A DNA stretch of 64,000 bases from the NCBI RefSeq assembly GCF_001310225.1, contig NZ_CP012898.1, positions 3,652,001-3,716,000 of the forward strand, given 5' to 3'. Origin of the DNA: Pseudalgibacter alginicilyticus (lineage in GTDB: Bacteria > Bacteroidota > Bacteroidia > Flavobacteriales > Flavobacteriaceae). The notes under the pieces are model-generated. The model was given only the letters and a program-made list of their open reading frames with translations. It made no database searches and was not told the origin of the DNA. Numbering within the stretch: the first letter of the stretch is position 1; each line of letters begins with the position of its first letter. The position numbers were made by a program, and so were the translations under genes. This document shows positions 54,311 to 62,065 of the stretch, in pieces.

Positions 54311-54532
54311 TTATGGAACGGGATCATAACCAGAACCTCCCCAAGGATGGCAGCTAAAAATACGCTTTATAGCTAACCAACCACCTTTACATAAACCATG
54401 TTTTTTTAAGGCTTCCTTGGTATAGTTAGAGCATGTGGGATGATATCTACAGGTAGCTGGCGTTAAAGGGGATATCAGTGATTGATACACTTTTATTAAA
54501 AATAAAAACGGTGCTATGAGTAGTTTTTTCAT
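54311..54532 (-). CDS. yidD: Membrane protein insertion efficiency factor YidD
   Basis: A 73-residue protein with all YidD marks: [31 protein letters not shown], given here as two overlapping motifs ([19 protein letters not shown] and Cys spacing CRYHPTC), then [14 protein letters not shown] and the end [13 protein letters not shown]. It assists YidC-dependent insertion at the inner membrane. It is usually beside rpmH-rnpA; here it is 50 kb away. The 247 bases before cysS hold no recognised gene. Confidence 0.93.
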   Translation of the reverse strand: MKKLLIAPFLFLIKVYQSLISPLTPATCRYHPTCSNYTKEALKKHGLCKGGWLAIKRIFSCHPWGGSGYDPVP

Positions 54533-54779
54533 GTGTCATTTCCTTGGAAGAGGAAATTTTTTAATTGAACTTAATTTTAAAATAATTGATTCTTACTTTT
54601 ACCTCAGTTTTAATTTGTACGTTGAAAAAACTAAGTGCTACATTGAACGCAGTAGAAATACTATTAAAATAAAACATTTAATTGCCTTAGTCTTTATTGA
54701 GACTAGTATTATATGAAATTATTAATTTTGTTACGCCAGAAATAAATTTAGACAATCGTAAACCTAAGTGTCATAAAAA

Positions 54780-56261
54780 TTAGTTTACAGAAAATGTGGT
54801 CCCTTCTTTTCCGTCTTTAAGTACAATACCAGCACCAGCTAATTCATCTCGAATTTTATCAGATAAAGCAAAATCTTTGTTGGCTCTAGCGTCTTGACGT
54901 AATTTGATTAAAATATCAACTGCTGCGGTTAATTTATCAGTTCCTGTTTCTTTTTTTGTGACATTTTCAAGTCCTAAAACATCAAAGGCAAAAGTGTTTA
55001 AAGTGTCTTTTAATGTTTGTAAGTCTGCAACTGTAACTGTTTGTGATCCTTCTTTTATTTGGTTGATGTACTTAACGCCTTCAAATAAATGAGCTATTAA
55101 AATAGGTGAATTAAAATCATCATTCATAGCGTCATAACATTTTTGTTTCCAGTTGTTTATGTTTAAAGATGAGCTGCTTGAAGCTTTTAAGTTATTTAGA
55201 AGATTGATGGCATCCATCAACCTAAAAAAGCCTTTTTCACTAGCAGATAATCCATCATCGGTTAAATCTAAAACACTTCTGTAAGACGACTGTGCTATAA
55301 AAAAACGAATAACACTTGGTGCATATGCTTTGCTAAAAAACTTATTGTTTCCAGATAATAATTCTTCAGGGTTAATGGTATTTCCTGTAGATTTAGACAT
55401 GCGCTGTCCGTTTAATTCCAGCATGTTAGCATGCATCCAATAATTTACAGGTGATTGTCCTTTGGCAGCTTCGTTTTGAGCTATTTCACATTCGTGATGC
55501 GGGAATTTTAAATCCATACCACCACCATGAATATCAAAACGATCACCCAAATATTTGGTACTCATAGCGGTACATTCTAAATGCCAGCCAGGAAACCCAT
55601 CACTCCAAGGGGATGGCCAACGCATGATATGTTGTGGTTCAGCTTTTTTCCAAAGAGCAAAATCTTGTGGGTTTTTTTTATCACTTTGCCCGTCCAACGC
55701 ACGTGTATTATGAATTAAATCATCAAGTTTACGTTTGCTCAATTTACCGTAATCATTGGTTTCGTTAAATTTGTGTACATCAAAATATACAGAGCCATTT
55801 ACTACATAGGCGTAACCGTTTTCAATAATGGTGTTTATTAATTCAATTTGCTCGATAATGTGGCCTGTTGCTGTAGGTTCAATACTTGGTGGTAAAAAAT
55901 TAAAGGTGTTTAATATGTTATGAAAATCAACGGTATAGCGTTGTACAACTTCCATGGGTTCTATCTGCTCTAAACGTGCTTTTTTAGTGATTTTATCTTC
56001 TCCCACATCTGCATCATTTTCTAAATGTCCCGCATCTGTAATGTTTCTAACATAGCGAACCTTATATCCTAAATGTTTTAAGTAACGAAAAATCATGTCA
56101 AAAGACATAAAGGTTCTTACGTTTCCTAAATGTACATTGCTATAAACCGTAGGGCCACAAACGTACATACCAATATGACCTTCATTTATAGGTTTGAAAA
56201 CTTCTTTTTTACCAGATAAGGAGTTGTATAAATGAATTTGTTGATTTTCGAAAAGTTGCAT
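54780..56261 (-). CDS. cysS: Cysteine--tRNA ligase
   Basis: Charges tRNA-Cys. At 493 residues the length is normal (E. coli 461). Class I motifs: [16 protein letters not shown] contains the zinc Cys and the HIGH-like [14 protein letters not shown] holds the second zinc Cys, [11 protein letters not shown] holds the remaining ligands, and RMSKSTGNT is KMSKS. The C-terminal helical domain lies around 360-493. It is followed on the same strand by yidD after a 247-base gap and preceded by folE 38 bases upstream. Confidence 0.96.
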   Translation of the reverse strand: MQLFENQQIHLYNSLSGKKEVFKPINEGHIGMYVCGPTVYSNVHLGNVRTFMSFDMIFRYLKHLGYKVRYVRNITDAGHLENDADVGEDKITKKARLEQIEPMEVVQRYTVDFHNILNTFNFLPPSIEPTATGHIIEQIELINTIIENGYAYVVNGSVYFDVHKFNETNDYGKLSKRKLDDLIHNTRALDGQSDKKNPQDFALWKKAEPQHIMRWPSPWSDGFPGWHLECTAMSTKYLGDRFDIHGGGMDLKFPHHECEIAQNEAAKGQSPVNYWMHANMLELNGQRMSKSTGNTINPEELLSGNNKFFSKAYAPSVIRFFIAQSSYRSVLDLTDDGLSASEKGFFRLMDAINLLNNLKASSSSSLNINNWKQKCYDAMNDDFNSPILIAHLFEGVKYINQIKEGSQTVTVADLQTLKDTLNTFAFDVLGLENVTKKETGTDKLTAAVDILIKLRQDARANKDFALSDKIRDELAGAGIVLKDGKEGTTFSVN

Positions 56262-56299
56262 TGAAAATATGTTGTATACTTGGAATTATTAAAAATAAA

Positions 56300-56971
56300 C
56301 TAAAATTTGGTTTCTAATTTAATATAATCAAGAAACTCACGGCGTGTAGCCATGTCTTTAAATTTTCCTCCAAATTCAGAAGTCACTGTACTACTCTCAA
56401 TATCTCTAATACCTCTTGAATTTACACATAAATGTTTAGCATCAATGATACAAGCTACATCTTTAGTGTTTAGCACCTCTTGTAGTTCTCTAACAATTTG
56501 AATAGTTAGTCGTTCTTGAACTTGTGGTCTTTTAGCAAAATAATCAACAATACGATTCATTTTAGATAAACCAACAACGGTTCCGTTAGAAATATAAGCA
56601 ATGTGTGCCCTTCCTACAATTGGCAATAAATGGTGTTCGCAAGTAGAATAAACGGTTATATTTTTTTCAACTAACATTTCGCCATATTTATACTTGTTGT
56701 CGAAAGTAGAAGATTTTGGTTTTTTATTTGGATCTAAGCCACTAAAAATTTCTTTTACAAACATTTTAGCCACTCTATTTGGAGTACCACTAAGACTATC
56801 ATCACTCAAATCTAAGCCTAATGTTTCCATAATGTGGCGCACATCATCCTTTATAATGTCCATTTTTTCTTCAGTGGTAAGCTTAAAAGCATCTTGGCGC
56901 ATAGGCGTATTTTCAGAAGTACCAATATGGTCATCGCCTAATGATTCAATTTTTTCTAAATTATTATCCAT
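56300..56971 (-). CDS. folE: GTP cyclohydrolase I
   Basis: Converts GTP to dihydroneopterin triphosphate, the first step of tetrahydrofolate synthesis. The 223-residue protein has the zinc/catalytic motif YSTCEHHLLPIVGRAHIAYI (Cys, His, His), KMNRIVDYFAKRPQVQERLT and AKHLCVNSRGIRD with the second Cys. An N-terminal extension of about 35 residues (MDNNLEKIESLGDDHIG) precedes the conserved core. It lies 38 bases upstream of cysS and is probably co-transcribed. Confidence 0.96.
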   Translation of the reverse strand: MDNNLEKIESLGDDHIGTSENTPMRQDAFKLTTEEKMDIIKDDVRHIMETLGLDLSDDSLSGTPNRVAKMFVKEIFSGLDPNKKPKSSTFDNKYKYGEMLVEKNITVYSTCEHHLLPIVGRAHIAYISNGTVVGLSKMNRIVDYFAKRPQVQERLTIQIVRELQEVLNTKDVACIIDAKHLCVNSRGIRDIESSTVTSEFGGKFKDMATRREFLDYIKLETKF

Positions 56972-57101
56972 TTTTCTTTTTTAAAAAAAGTCGTGTTTTT
57001 GGTCTGCAAAGATAAGCAAAACACATTTGTTATGTTTTGTATTAGTAAACATTTAATACAAGTGTTAGTCTGAAATTTGTTAGTTTAATTACAAAGTGAA
57101 T

Positions 57102-57138
57102 AAAAAAGCCTGAATATTTTAATATCCAGGCTTAAGTT
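57102..57138 (-). terminator. Terminator after the FadL-like gene
   Basis: AAGCCTG (57107-57113) pairs with CAGGCTT (57127-57133), extended inward by ATATT/AATAT. On the minus strand it ends in six T. Confidence 0.83.
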
Positions 57139-57154
57139 TTTTTAAAATTTCAGT

Positions 57155-58693
57155 TTAAATGTTGAAACTTAGTGATAATATAACATTAGAATTTTTTCTA
57201 TCTATATCAACGGTTTCTAATAACCCAACGCTGTATAATGGCGTTTCATAGGTGCGTTTAGACTGGTCGTATGTAAGATCTAATTTGGTGTTTCCAAAGT
57301 TATAACCAATACCCAAAGAATAGCCATTTAAATTGCCAACTGTTATACCGTCTTTGTATGGACTTTCTTCAAAACGGTAACCACCTCTAAAACTAAATTG
57401 TTGAAGTTTGTATTCCCCACCTAATCTATAGGTTGAAGCTGCATCTAGTTTGTCTGAAATATTTGCATTTTCAACTTGAAAATCAGGATCGTTTGTTGGT
57501 TTAAATTGGGTTGCGCTATAATCTTTACGTGAATAATCGAAACTCAATAAACCTTGGGTTCCAAACACATAAGCCAAGCTTCCTGTGAATTTTCCAGGGG
57601 TTTGGAGTTTGTATTGAGGGTAAACATTAGTTGTTTGTGGATTTATTGGATTGTAATTACCATCAATAAGCGCATTGGTGTCTAAATACTGAGAAGTCTC
57701 TTCTTCAATAGTATACCATATTGGAGAGTCGTAAGTTAATCCAATTCTAAATTCGTTTGTTACTTTGATGATGCCTCCTAATTGAAAAGAAAACCCAGAA
57801 CCCGTAGTTGATAAATTGTTTTCAAATTCTATGAAGTTTATAGCTTCTCCATTTGCATTTGTTTCAACTAAAAGTGTGGATTTATTATAGTTTAAAAAAT
57901 GAGAATTTAAGTTTAGCCCCAAGTATAAGTTATCATTATATTGAGCTGCTAAATTGAAGGCAATTTTTCCATTGTAACCAGTAGAAGCATAGGTGTAATC
58001 ATGAGTAAAATTCCCAGTTCCCACATTAGCATAATAAGATGTGTTATTGTCGTCATTATCATCATCAGCGTCTAAAATAAAAGATTGGTAACCTAAAAAA
58101 GCTTGTTGATGTGTATTTCCAAAAACAGAGCCTATATCAGCATAGGCTTGATTTTTGGTTTCATTAGTTAATAAAGAAATGTCTCCTAACCTTACTGGTA
58201 TACTTGGATTATTAGCATAATCATAAAAATAACTAGCTATTGAGTTACTAAAGTTTCCATCATCATTAGTATTAGTTCCTGCTGCATACCACGTATCTTC
58301 AAAATTATTAGTTTTATCATAGGCAATTCCAAAAGAGAATTTTTTCCATAGTGATTTATTACTGGCAAAAACAAAGGCAGCACCACCTTGACTAATATCA
58401 AAGTTAGACGCAGAAGAATTTCCCATGCCATTAAAATACCTTGTATCATTTCGGGTATTAGAATTAGACGCTGAAAAAGAAGCATGGCTTTGATTAAATA
58501 TAGCAGAACTTGCTGGGTTTGCACTCACGGCACTCATGTCGCCACCTAAGGCTCCAAAAGCACCACTTAAGGCTCTGTATCGAGCAGTCCCTTGTATTTC
58601 GTTTTGAGAATACCTTAGGGCATCCGTTATGTTTTGTGCGTTCAAAAAAGACACAGACAATATGCTTATGAACAGTAGGTTTAACTTTTTCAT
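57155..58693 (-). CDS. OmpP1/FadL-family outer-membrane transport protein
   Basis: A 512-residue outer-membrane beta barrel. The signal peptide ends VSFLNAQ. The N-terminal hatch region (about 20-75) reads ALRYSQNEIQGTARYRALSGAFGALGGDMSAVSANPASSA over two segments, the FadL-family entry (NPA). The rest alternates as barrel strands and ends NSNVILSLSFNI. It probably moves hydrophobic compounds such as fatty acids. It lies 23 bases downstream of the Ser-rich lipoprotein gene and ends at a terminator. Confidence 0.88.
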   Translation of the reverse strand: MKKLNLLFISILSVSFLNAQNITDALRYSQNEIQGTARYRALSGAFGALGGDMSAVSANPASSAIFNQSHASFSASNSNTRNDTRYFNGMGNSSASNFDISQGGAAFVFASNKSLWKKFSFGIAYDKTNNFEDTWYAAGTNTNDDGNFSNSIASYFYDYANNPSIPVRLGDISLLTNETKNQAYADIGSVFGNTHQQAFLGYQSFILDADDDNDDNNTSYYANVGTGNFTHDYTYASTGYNGKIAFNLAAQYNDNLYLGLNLNSHFLNYNKSTLLVETNANGEAINFIEFENNLSTTGSGFSFQLGGIIKVTNEFRIGLTYDSPIWYTIEEETSQYLDTNALIDGNYNPINPQTTNVYPQYKLQTPGKFTGSLAYVFGTQGLLSFDYSRKDYSATQFKPTNDPDFQVENANISDKLDAASTYRLGGEYKLQQFSFRGGYRFEESPYKDGITVGNLNGYSLGIGYNFGNTKLDLTYDQSKRTYETPLYSVGLLETVDIDRKNSNVILSLSFNI

Positions 58694-58716
58694 ATAATTA
58701 TTTTTGTTTTTTATAC

Positions 58717-59835
58717 TTATCGACGTCTTGAGCTGCTACTTGATGATCCAGAACTTCTACTACTTGAACTACTTGATGAAGATCTAGTGCTACTGGATGA
58801 TGAAGAGCTGCTAGGGGTGCTATAAGTTGAAGATCTTGAGGTTGTTGTTGGTGTGCTATAGCTTGAAGAACTTCTTCTTGTATAGTTACTATTGGTTGTT
58901 GGTGTTGTGGTAGTTCTTCTTACAGTAGATGTTCTACTTGTAGAGTTGGAAGCTGGTGAAGAAACACTAGAGCCTCTTCTAACAGTACTACTTGAAGTGG
59001 AAGTTGTTGGGTAACTACTTCTGCTTGCTGTAGTGGAGCTGCTTGTGGTAGCGCTGCTTCGTCTATCCGTTGTACTATATCTTGAAGTGTTAGAAGAATA
59101 TCTACTTGCGGTGTTTGAGGTGCTATTTCGTCTGCTCAAACTCGCGTTATTTGAAGATATACCACTGCGTCTTGTGGCACTGTACGAAACACTGTTATTA
59201 TAATACCGATTACCATAATAATTATTATATCTGTAAGGATTTCCATATCTATAATAGTTGTAAGGGGCGTGGTGGTAACCAAAGCCAAATGGGCTGTAAT
59301 AAGACCAGCTATTGTAGTAGCCTCCAAAACCATTACCGTAATATGGCGACCCCCAAAAAGGATCGTAAAAACCTCCCCAATTGTTCCATCTATTCATGCC
59401 CCAGTAGTTCCATCCCCAGCCAAAGCCAGCATGCATACCCCAGGTATTCCATCCCGTGTTGTGGTAGTTTATAACCACATTGTTACTATCTTGACCCCAT
59501 CCAGCATAGCCTTGGTAATCATTAGTATCTAAAGAGGTGTTTTCTGTATAATTATCACTTTCGTAACTATCAATATCTGTAAATATAGAAGGATCATTTT
59601 GGATGTAATTATCATATTCTAATGATTTTTCTTTAAAATAATTTTGGTAATAATTATTGTTATTTGCATTTTTTTGAACCTCAACCTCCTCGTAATAATC
59701 AGAAGTTTGTCCTCCATAAATGCCATCATTTTCAACCCCTATATATTGATAAGAACCACAAGATGATAAACCTATTAGCAGCACAAGAAGCACTAATAAA
59801 GGTGTTTTCTGTTTTAAGTGGGTATTATGTATCAT
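58717..59835 (-). CDS. Lipoprotein with Tyr/Asn/Gly-rich middle and Ser/Thr-rich tail
   Basis: A 372-residue lipoprotein with lipobox IGLSSC near residue 26. Residues 30-120 are acidic. Residues 125-215 are rich in Tyr, Gly, Asn and Trp (GWGWNYWGMNRWNNWGG, YGNPYRYNNYYGNRYYNN). Residues 220-372 are nearly all Ser, Thr and Arg (SSSSSSSSTRSSSSS), without fold signals. It is very likely surface-exposed or a flexible tether, and glycosylation of Thr/Ser is possible. It shares an operon with the FadL-like porin. No enzyme motif is present. Confidence 0.75.
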   Translation of the reverse strand: MIHNTHLKQKTPLLVLLVLLIGLSSCGSYQYIGVENDGIYGGQTSDYYEEVEVQKNANNNNYYQNYFKEKSLEYDNYIQNDPSIFTDIDSYESDNYTENTSLDTNDYQGYAGWGQDSNNVVINYHNTGWNTWGMHAGFGWGWNYWGMNRWNNWGGFYDPFWGSPYYGNGFGGYYNSWSYYSPFGFGYHHAPYNYYRYGNPYRYNNYYGNRYYNNSVSYSATRRSGISSNNASLSRRNSTSNTASRYSSNTSRYSTTDRRSSATTSSSTTASRSSYPTTSTSSSTVRRGSSVSSPASNSTSRTSTVRRTTTTPTTNSNYTRRSSSSYSTPTTTSRSSTYSTPSSSSSSSSTRSSSSSSSSRSSGSSSSSSRRR

Positions 59836-59936
59836 ATCTCATAGAATTTTATTGTTGAACATCACAAAAATAGTTAGTTTTGCTGAACTATTTTATTATT
59901 TAACATAAGTACAATATTTGTGCCAAAGACTTGCAT

Positions 59937-61415
59937 ATGAGTAAAAAACTTACTAGTAGAACTGAAGATTATTCAAAATGGTATAATGAATTGGTTGTGA
60001 AGGCGGACTTAGCCGAGAACTCAGCCGTTAGAGGGTGTATGGTAATTAAACCTTATGGCTACGCTATTTGGGAAAAAATGCAAGCAGAATTAGACAGGAT
60101 GTTTAAAGAAACAGGGCATCAAAATGCCTATTTTCCTTTATTTGTGCCTAAAAGTTTATTTGAAGCTGAAGAGAAAAATGCTGAAGGTTTTGCAAAGGAA
60201 TGTGCTATTGTAACTCATTATAGATTACAAAATGACCCTGAAAAACCAGGTAAATTACGGGTAGATCCTGAAGCGAAATTAGAAGAAGAATTGATTGTGA
60301 GACCAACTTCGGAAGCTATTATTTGGAATACTTACAGAGGATGGATTCAATCGTACCGCGATTTACCAATACTAATAAACCAATGGGCTAATGTAGTGCG
60401 TTGGGAAATGCGTACACGATTATTTTTACGTACTGCAGAATTTTTATGGCAAGAAGGTCACACGGCACACGCCACTAAAGCAGAAGCTCTTTCTGAAGCA
60501 AAATTAATGAATAACGTGTATGCTACGTTTGCTGAAAAGTTTATGGCTATACCCGTGGTACAGGGGTTAAAAACAGAAAGCGAACGCTTTGCAGGTGCTG
60601 ATGAAACCTACTGTATTGAAGCTTTAATGCAAGATGGAAAAGCGCTTCAAGCAGGAACGTCACATTTTTTGGGGCAGAATTTTGCAAAAGCTTTTGATGT
60701 AAAGTTTGCTAATAAAGAGGGTAAACAAGATCATGTTTGGGCTACATCATGGGGAGTTTCTACCCGATTGATGGGCGCTTTAATTATGACACATAGTGAT
60801 GATAATGGATTGGTGTTGCCACCAAGTTTAGCTCCAAATCAAGTTGTTATTGTGCCTATTTATAGAGGGGCAGATGAGTTAAACGCGGTTTCTGAAGTTG
60901 CTCACAGCATTATGAGCGATTTAAGAGCTAAAAATATTTCTGTTAAATACGACGATAGAGATACACAGCGCCCTGGAGCCAAATTTGCTCAATATGAATT
61001 GCAAGGAGTTCCTTTAAGGATAGCTATAGGAGCCAGAGATTTAGCAAATGGTACTGTAGAAATTGCACGTCGTGATACTTTAACTAAAGCGGTAATTGCT
61101 TTATCAGATTTAACAGAAACCGTTGAGAATTTGTTAAAAGATATACAAGATGCTTTGTTTAAGAAAGCTTTAGATTTTAGAGATAGCCATATAACCGAGG
61201 TAGAAACATTTGAGGAGTTTAAAAAGGTTTTAGAAACTAAAACAGGTTTTATTTCAGCACATTGGGATGGTACGACCGAAACTGAGGATAAAATTAAGGA
61301 ACTAACAAAGGCAACTATTCGATGTATTCCATTAGAAGGAAAGGTAGAAGCCGGTGTTTGTGTGTATTCGGGTAATCCTTCTAAACGTAGAGTATTGTTT
61401 GCAAAAGCATACTAA
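59937..61415 (+). CDS. proS: Proline--tRNA ligase (eukaryote/archaeal-type, short form)
   Basis: Charges tRNA-Pro. 492 residues from ATG 59937; a TTG at 59931 is in frame but less likely. Class II motif 1 lies in [15 protein letters not shown], motif 2 is [20 protein letters not shown], and motif 3 is around [19 protein letters not shown]. It lacks the bacterial editing (INS) domain and has the C-terminal zinc-like extension ending RRVLFAKAY, as in the eukaryote-like ProRS found in many Bacteroidetes. A single gene; tandem promoters for tRNA-Glu follow. Confidence 0.95.
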   Translation: MSKKLTSRTEDYSKWYNELVVKADLAENSAVRGCMVIKPYGYAIWEKMQAELDRMFKETGHQNAYFPLFVPKSLFEAEEKNAEGFAKECAIVTHYRLQNDPEKPGKLRVDPEAKLEEELIVRPTSEAIIWNTYRGWIQSYRDLPILINQWANVVRWEMRTRLFLRTAEFLWQEGHTAHATKAEALSEAKLMNNVYATFAEKFMAIPVVQGLKTESERFAGADETYCIEALMQDGKALQAGTSHFLGQNFAKAFDVKFANKEGKQDHVWATSWGVSTRLMGALIMTHSDDNGLVLPPSLAPNQVVIVPIYRGADELNAVSEVAHSIMSDLRAKNISVKYDDRDTQRPGAKFAQYELQGVPLRIAIGARDLANGTVEIARRDTLTKAVIALSDLTETVENLLKDIQDALFKKALDFRDSHITEVETFEEFKKVLETKTGFISAHWDGTTETEDKIKELTKATIRCIPLEGKVEAGVCVYSGNPSKRRVLFAKAY

Positions 61416-61448
61416 ATTAATTTTTTTTGAAAATATTTTATAAAGCTC

Positions 61449-61478
61449 TTGCAACATTTAAAAATAGTTGTATTTTTG
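61449..61478 (+). promoter_or_regulatory. Upstream promoter of tRNA-Glu/rpsT
   Basis: TTG at 61449-61451, 19 bases, then TATTTTTG at 61471-61478: a full match to the Bacteroidetes promoter. Confidence 0.72.
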
Positions 61479-61520
61479 CATCCGCAATGGAAACATTGTA
61501 TGTTAATTGAAAAAAAATAA

Positions 61521-61550
61521 TTGCAGATTTAAAAAATAGTTTTATATTTG
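61521..61550 (+). promoter_or_regulatory. Downstream promoter of tRNA-Glu/rpsT
   Basis: TTG at 61521-61523, 19 bases, then TATATTTG at 61543-61550. Its sequence is a near copy of the upstream promoter, including ATTTAAAAA and TAGTT in the spacer. Transcription would start close to the tRNA. Confidence 0.8.
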
Positions 61551-61565
61551 CACACTCAAAAAAAT

Positions 61566-61637
61566 GGCCCGTTCGTCTATCGGCTAGGACGCCAGGTTTT
61601 CATCCTGGTAAGAGGGGTTCGATTCCCCTACGGGCTA
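61566..61637 (+). tRNA. tRNA-Glu (anticodon TTC)
   Basis: A 72-base cloverleaf: acceptor GGCCCGT/ACGGGCT with a G-U first pair, D arm GTC...GAC, anticodon stem CCAGG/CCTGG with loop TTTTCAT (anticodon TTC), and T arm AGGGG-TTCGATT-CCCCT. CCA is not encoded. rpsT starts 26 bases later, so both are likely made from the same transcript. Confidence 0.97.
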
Positions 61638-61663
61638 CAATATTTTAATAACAAAAGAATCAA

Positions 61664-61915
61664 ATGGCAAATCATAAGTCAGCATTAAAAAGAATCAGAA
61701 GTAACGAAGCTAAACGTTTAGTTAACAAGTACAAGCATAAAACAACTCGTAATGCTATTAAGAAGTTACGTGAGTTAACAGATAAGAAAGAAGCTGAAGC
61801 AATGTTTCCAGATGTAGTTTCAATGTTAGATAAATTAGCTAAGAAAAACATTATACACAACAATAAAGCTGCAAATCTTAAATCTGGTTTGTCAAAGCAT
61901 ATTGCTGCACTTTAA
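61664..61915 (+). CDS. rpsT: 30S ribosomal protein S20
   Basis: An 83-residue basic helical protein beginning [19 protein letters not shown] and ending [15 protein letters not shown], recognised directly as S20. It binds 16S rRNA early in 30S assembly. The length is normal (E. coli 87). It sits directly after tRNA-Glu and is followed by a strong terminator, so the transcript is tRNA-Glu-rpsT. Confidence 0.97.
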   Translation: MANHKSALKRIRSNEAKRLVNKYKHKTTRNAIKKLRELTDKKEAEAMFPDVVSMLDKLAKKNIIHNNKAANLKSGLSKHIAAL

Positions 61916-61942
61916 ATTTATATTTAAAGTTAAAATATTTAT

Positions 61943-61972
61943 AAAGCCTCTCAGAAATGAGAGGCTTTTTTT
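61943..61972 (+). terminator. Terminator after rpsT
   Basis: AAAGCCTCTCA and TGAGAGGCTTT form an 11-pair stem with a GAAA tetraloop followed by T residues. Confidence 0.93.
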
Positions 61973-62065
61973 GTGGGTTAAATTTATAGTTTAATCTTTG
62001 TTAATTAAATGCCTGCTGTTTTTTTATAAAAAATAAGCTTCTACCTAATTAAATAATTTTCCGTT

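Noticed and set aside
58237-58524. 95-residue frame inside the FadL-like gene
   Set aside because: Shadow of a long, well-supported gene on the same strand, with no start context or family motif.
59106-59474. Cys/Tyr/His-rich 122-residue plus-strand frame
   Set aside because: Antisense shadow of the Tyr/Asn-rich middle of the lipoprotein; the odd composition comes from that repeat.
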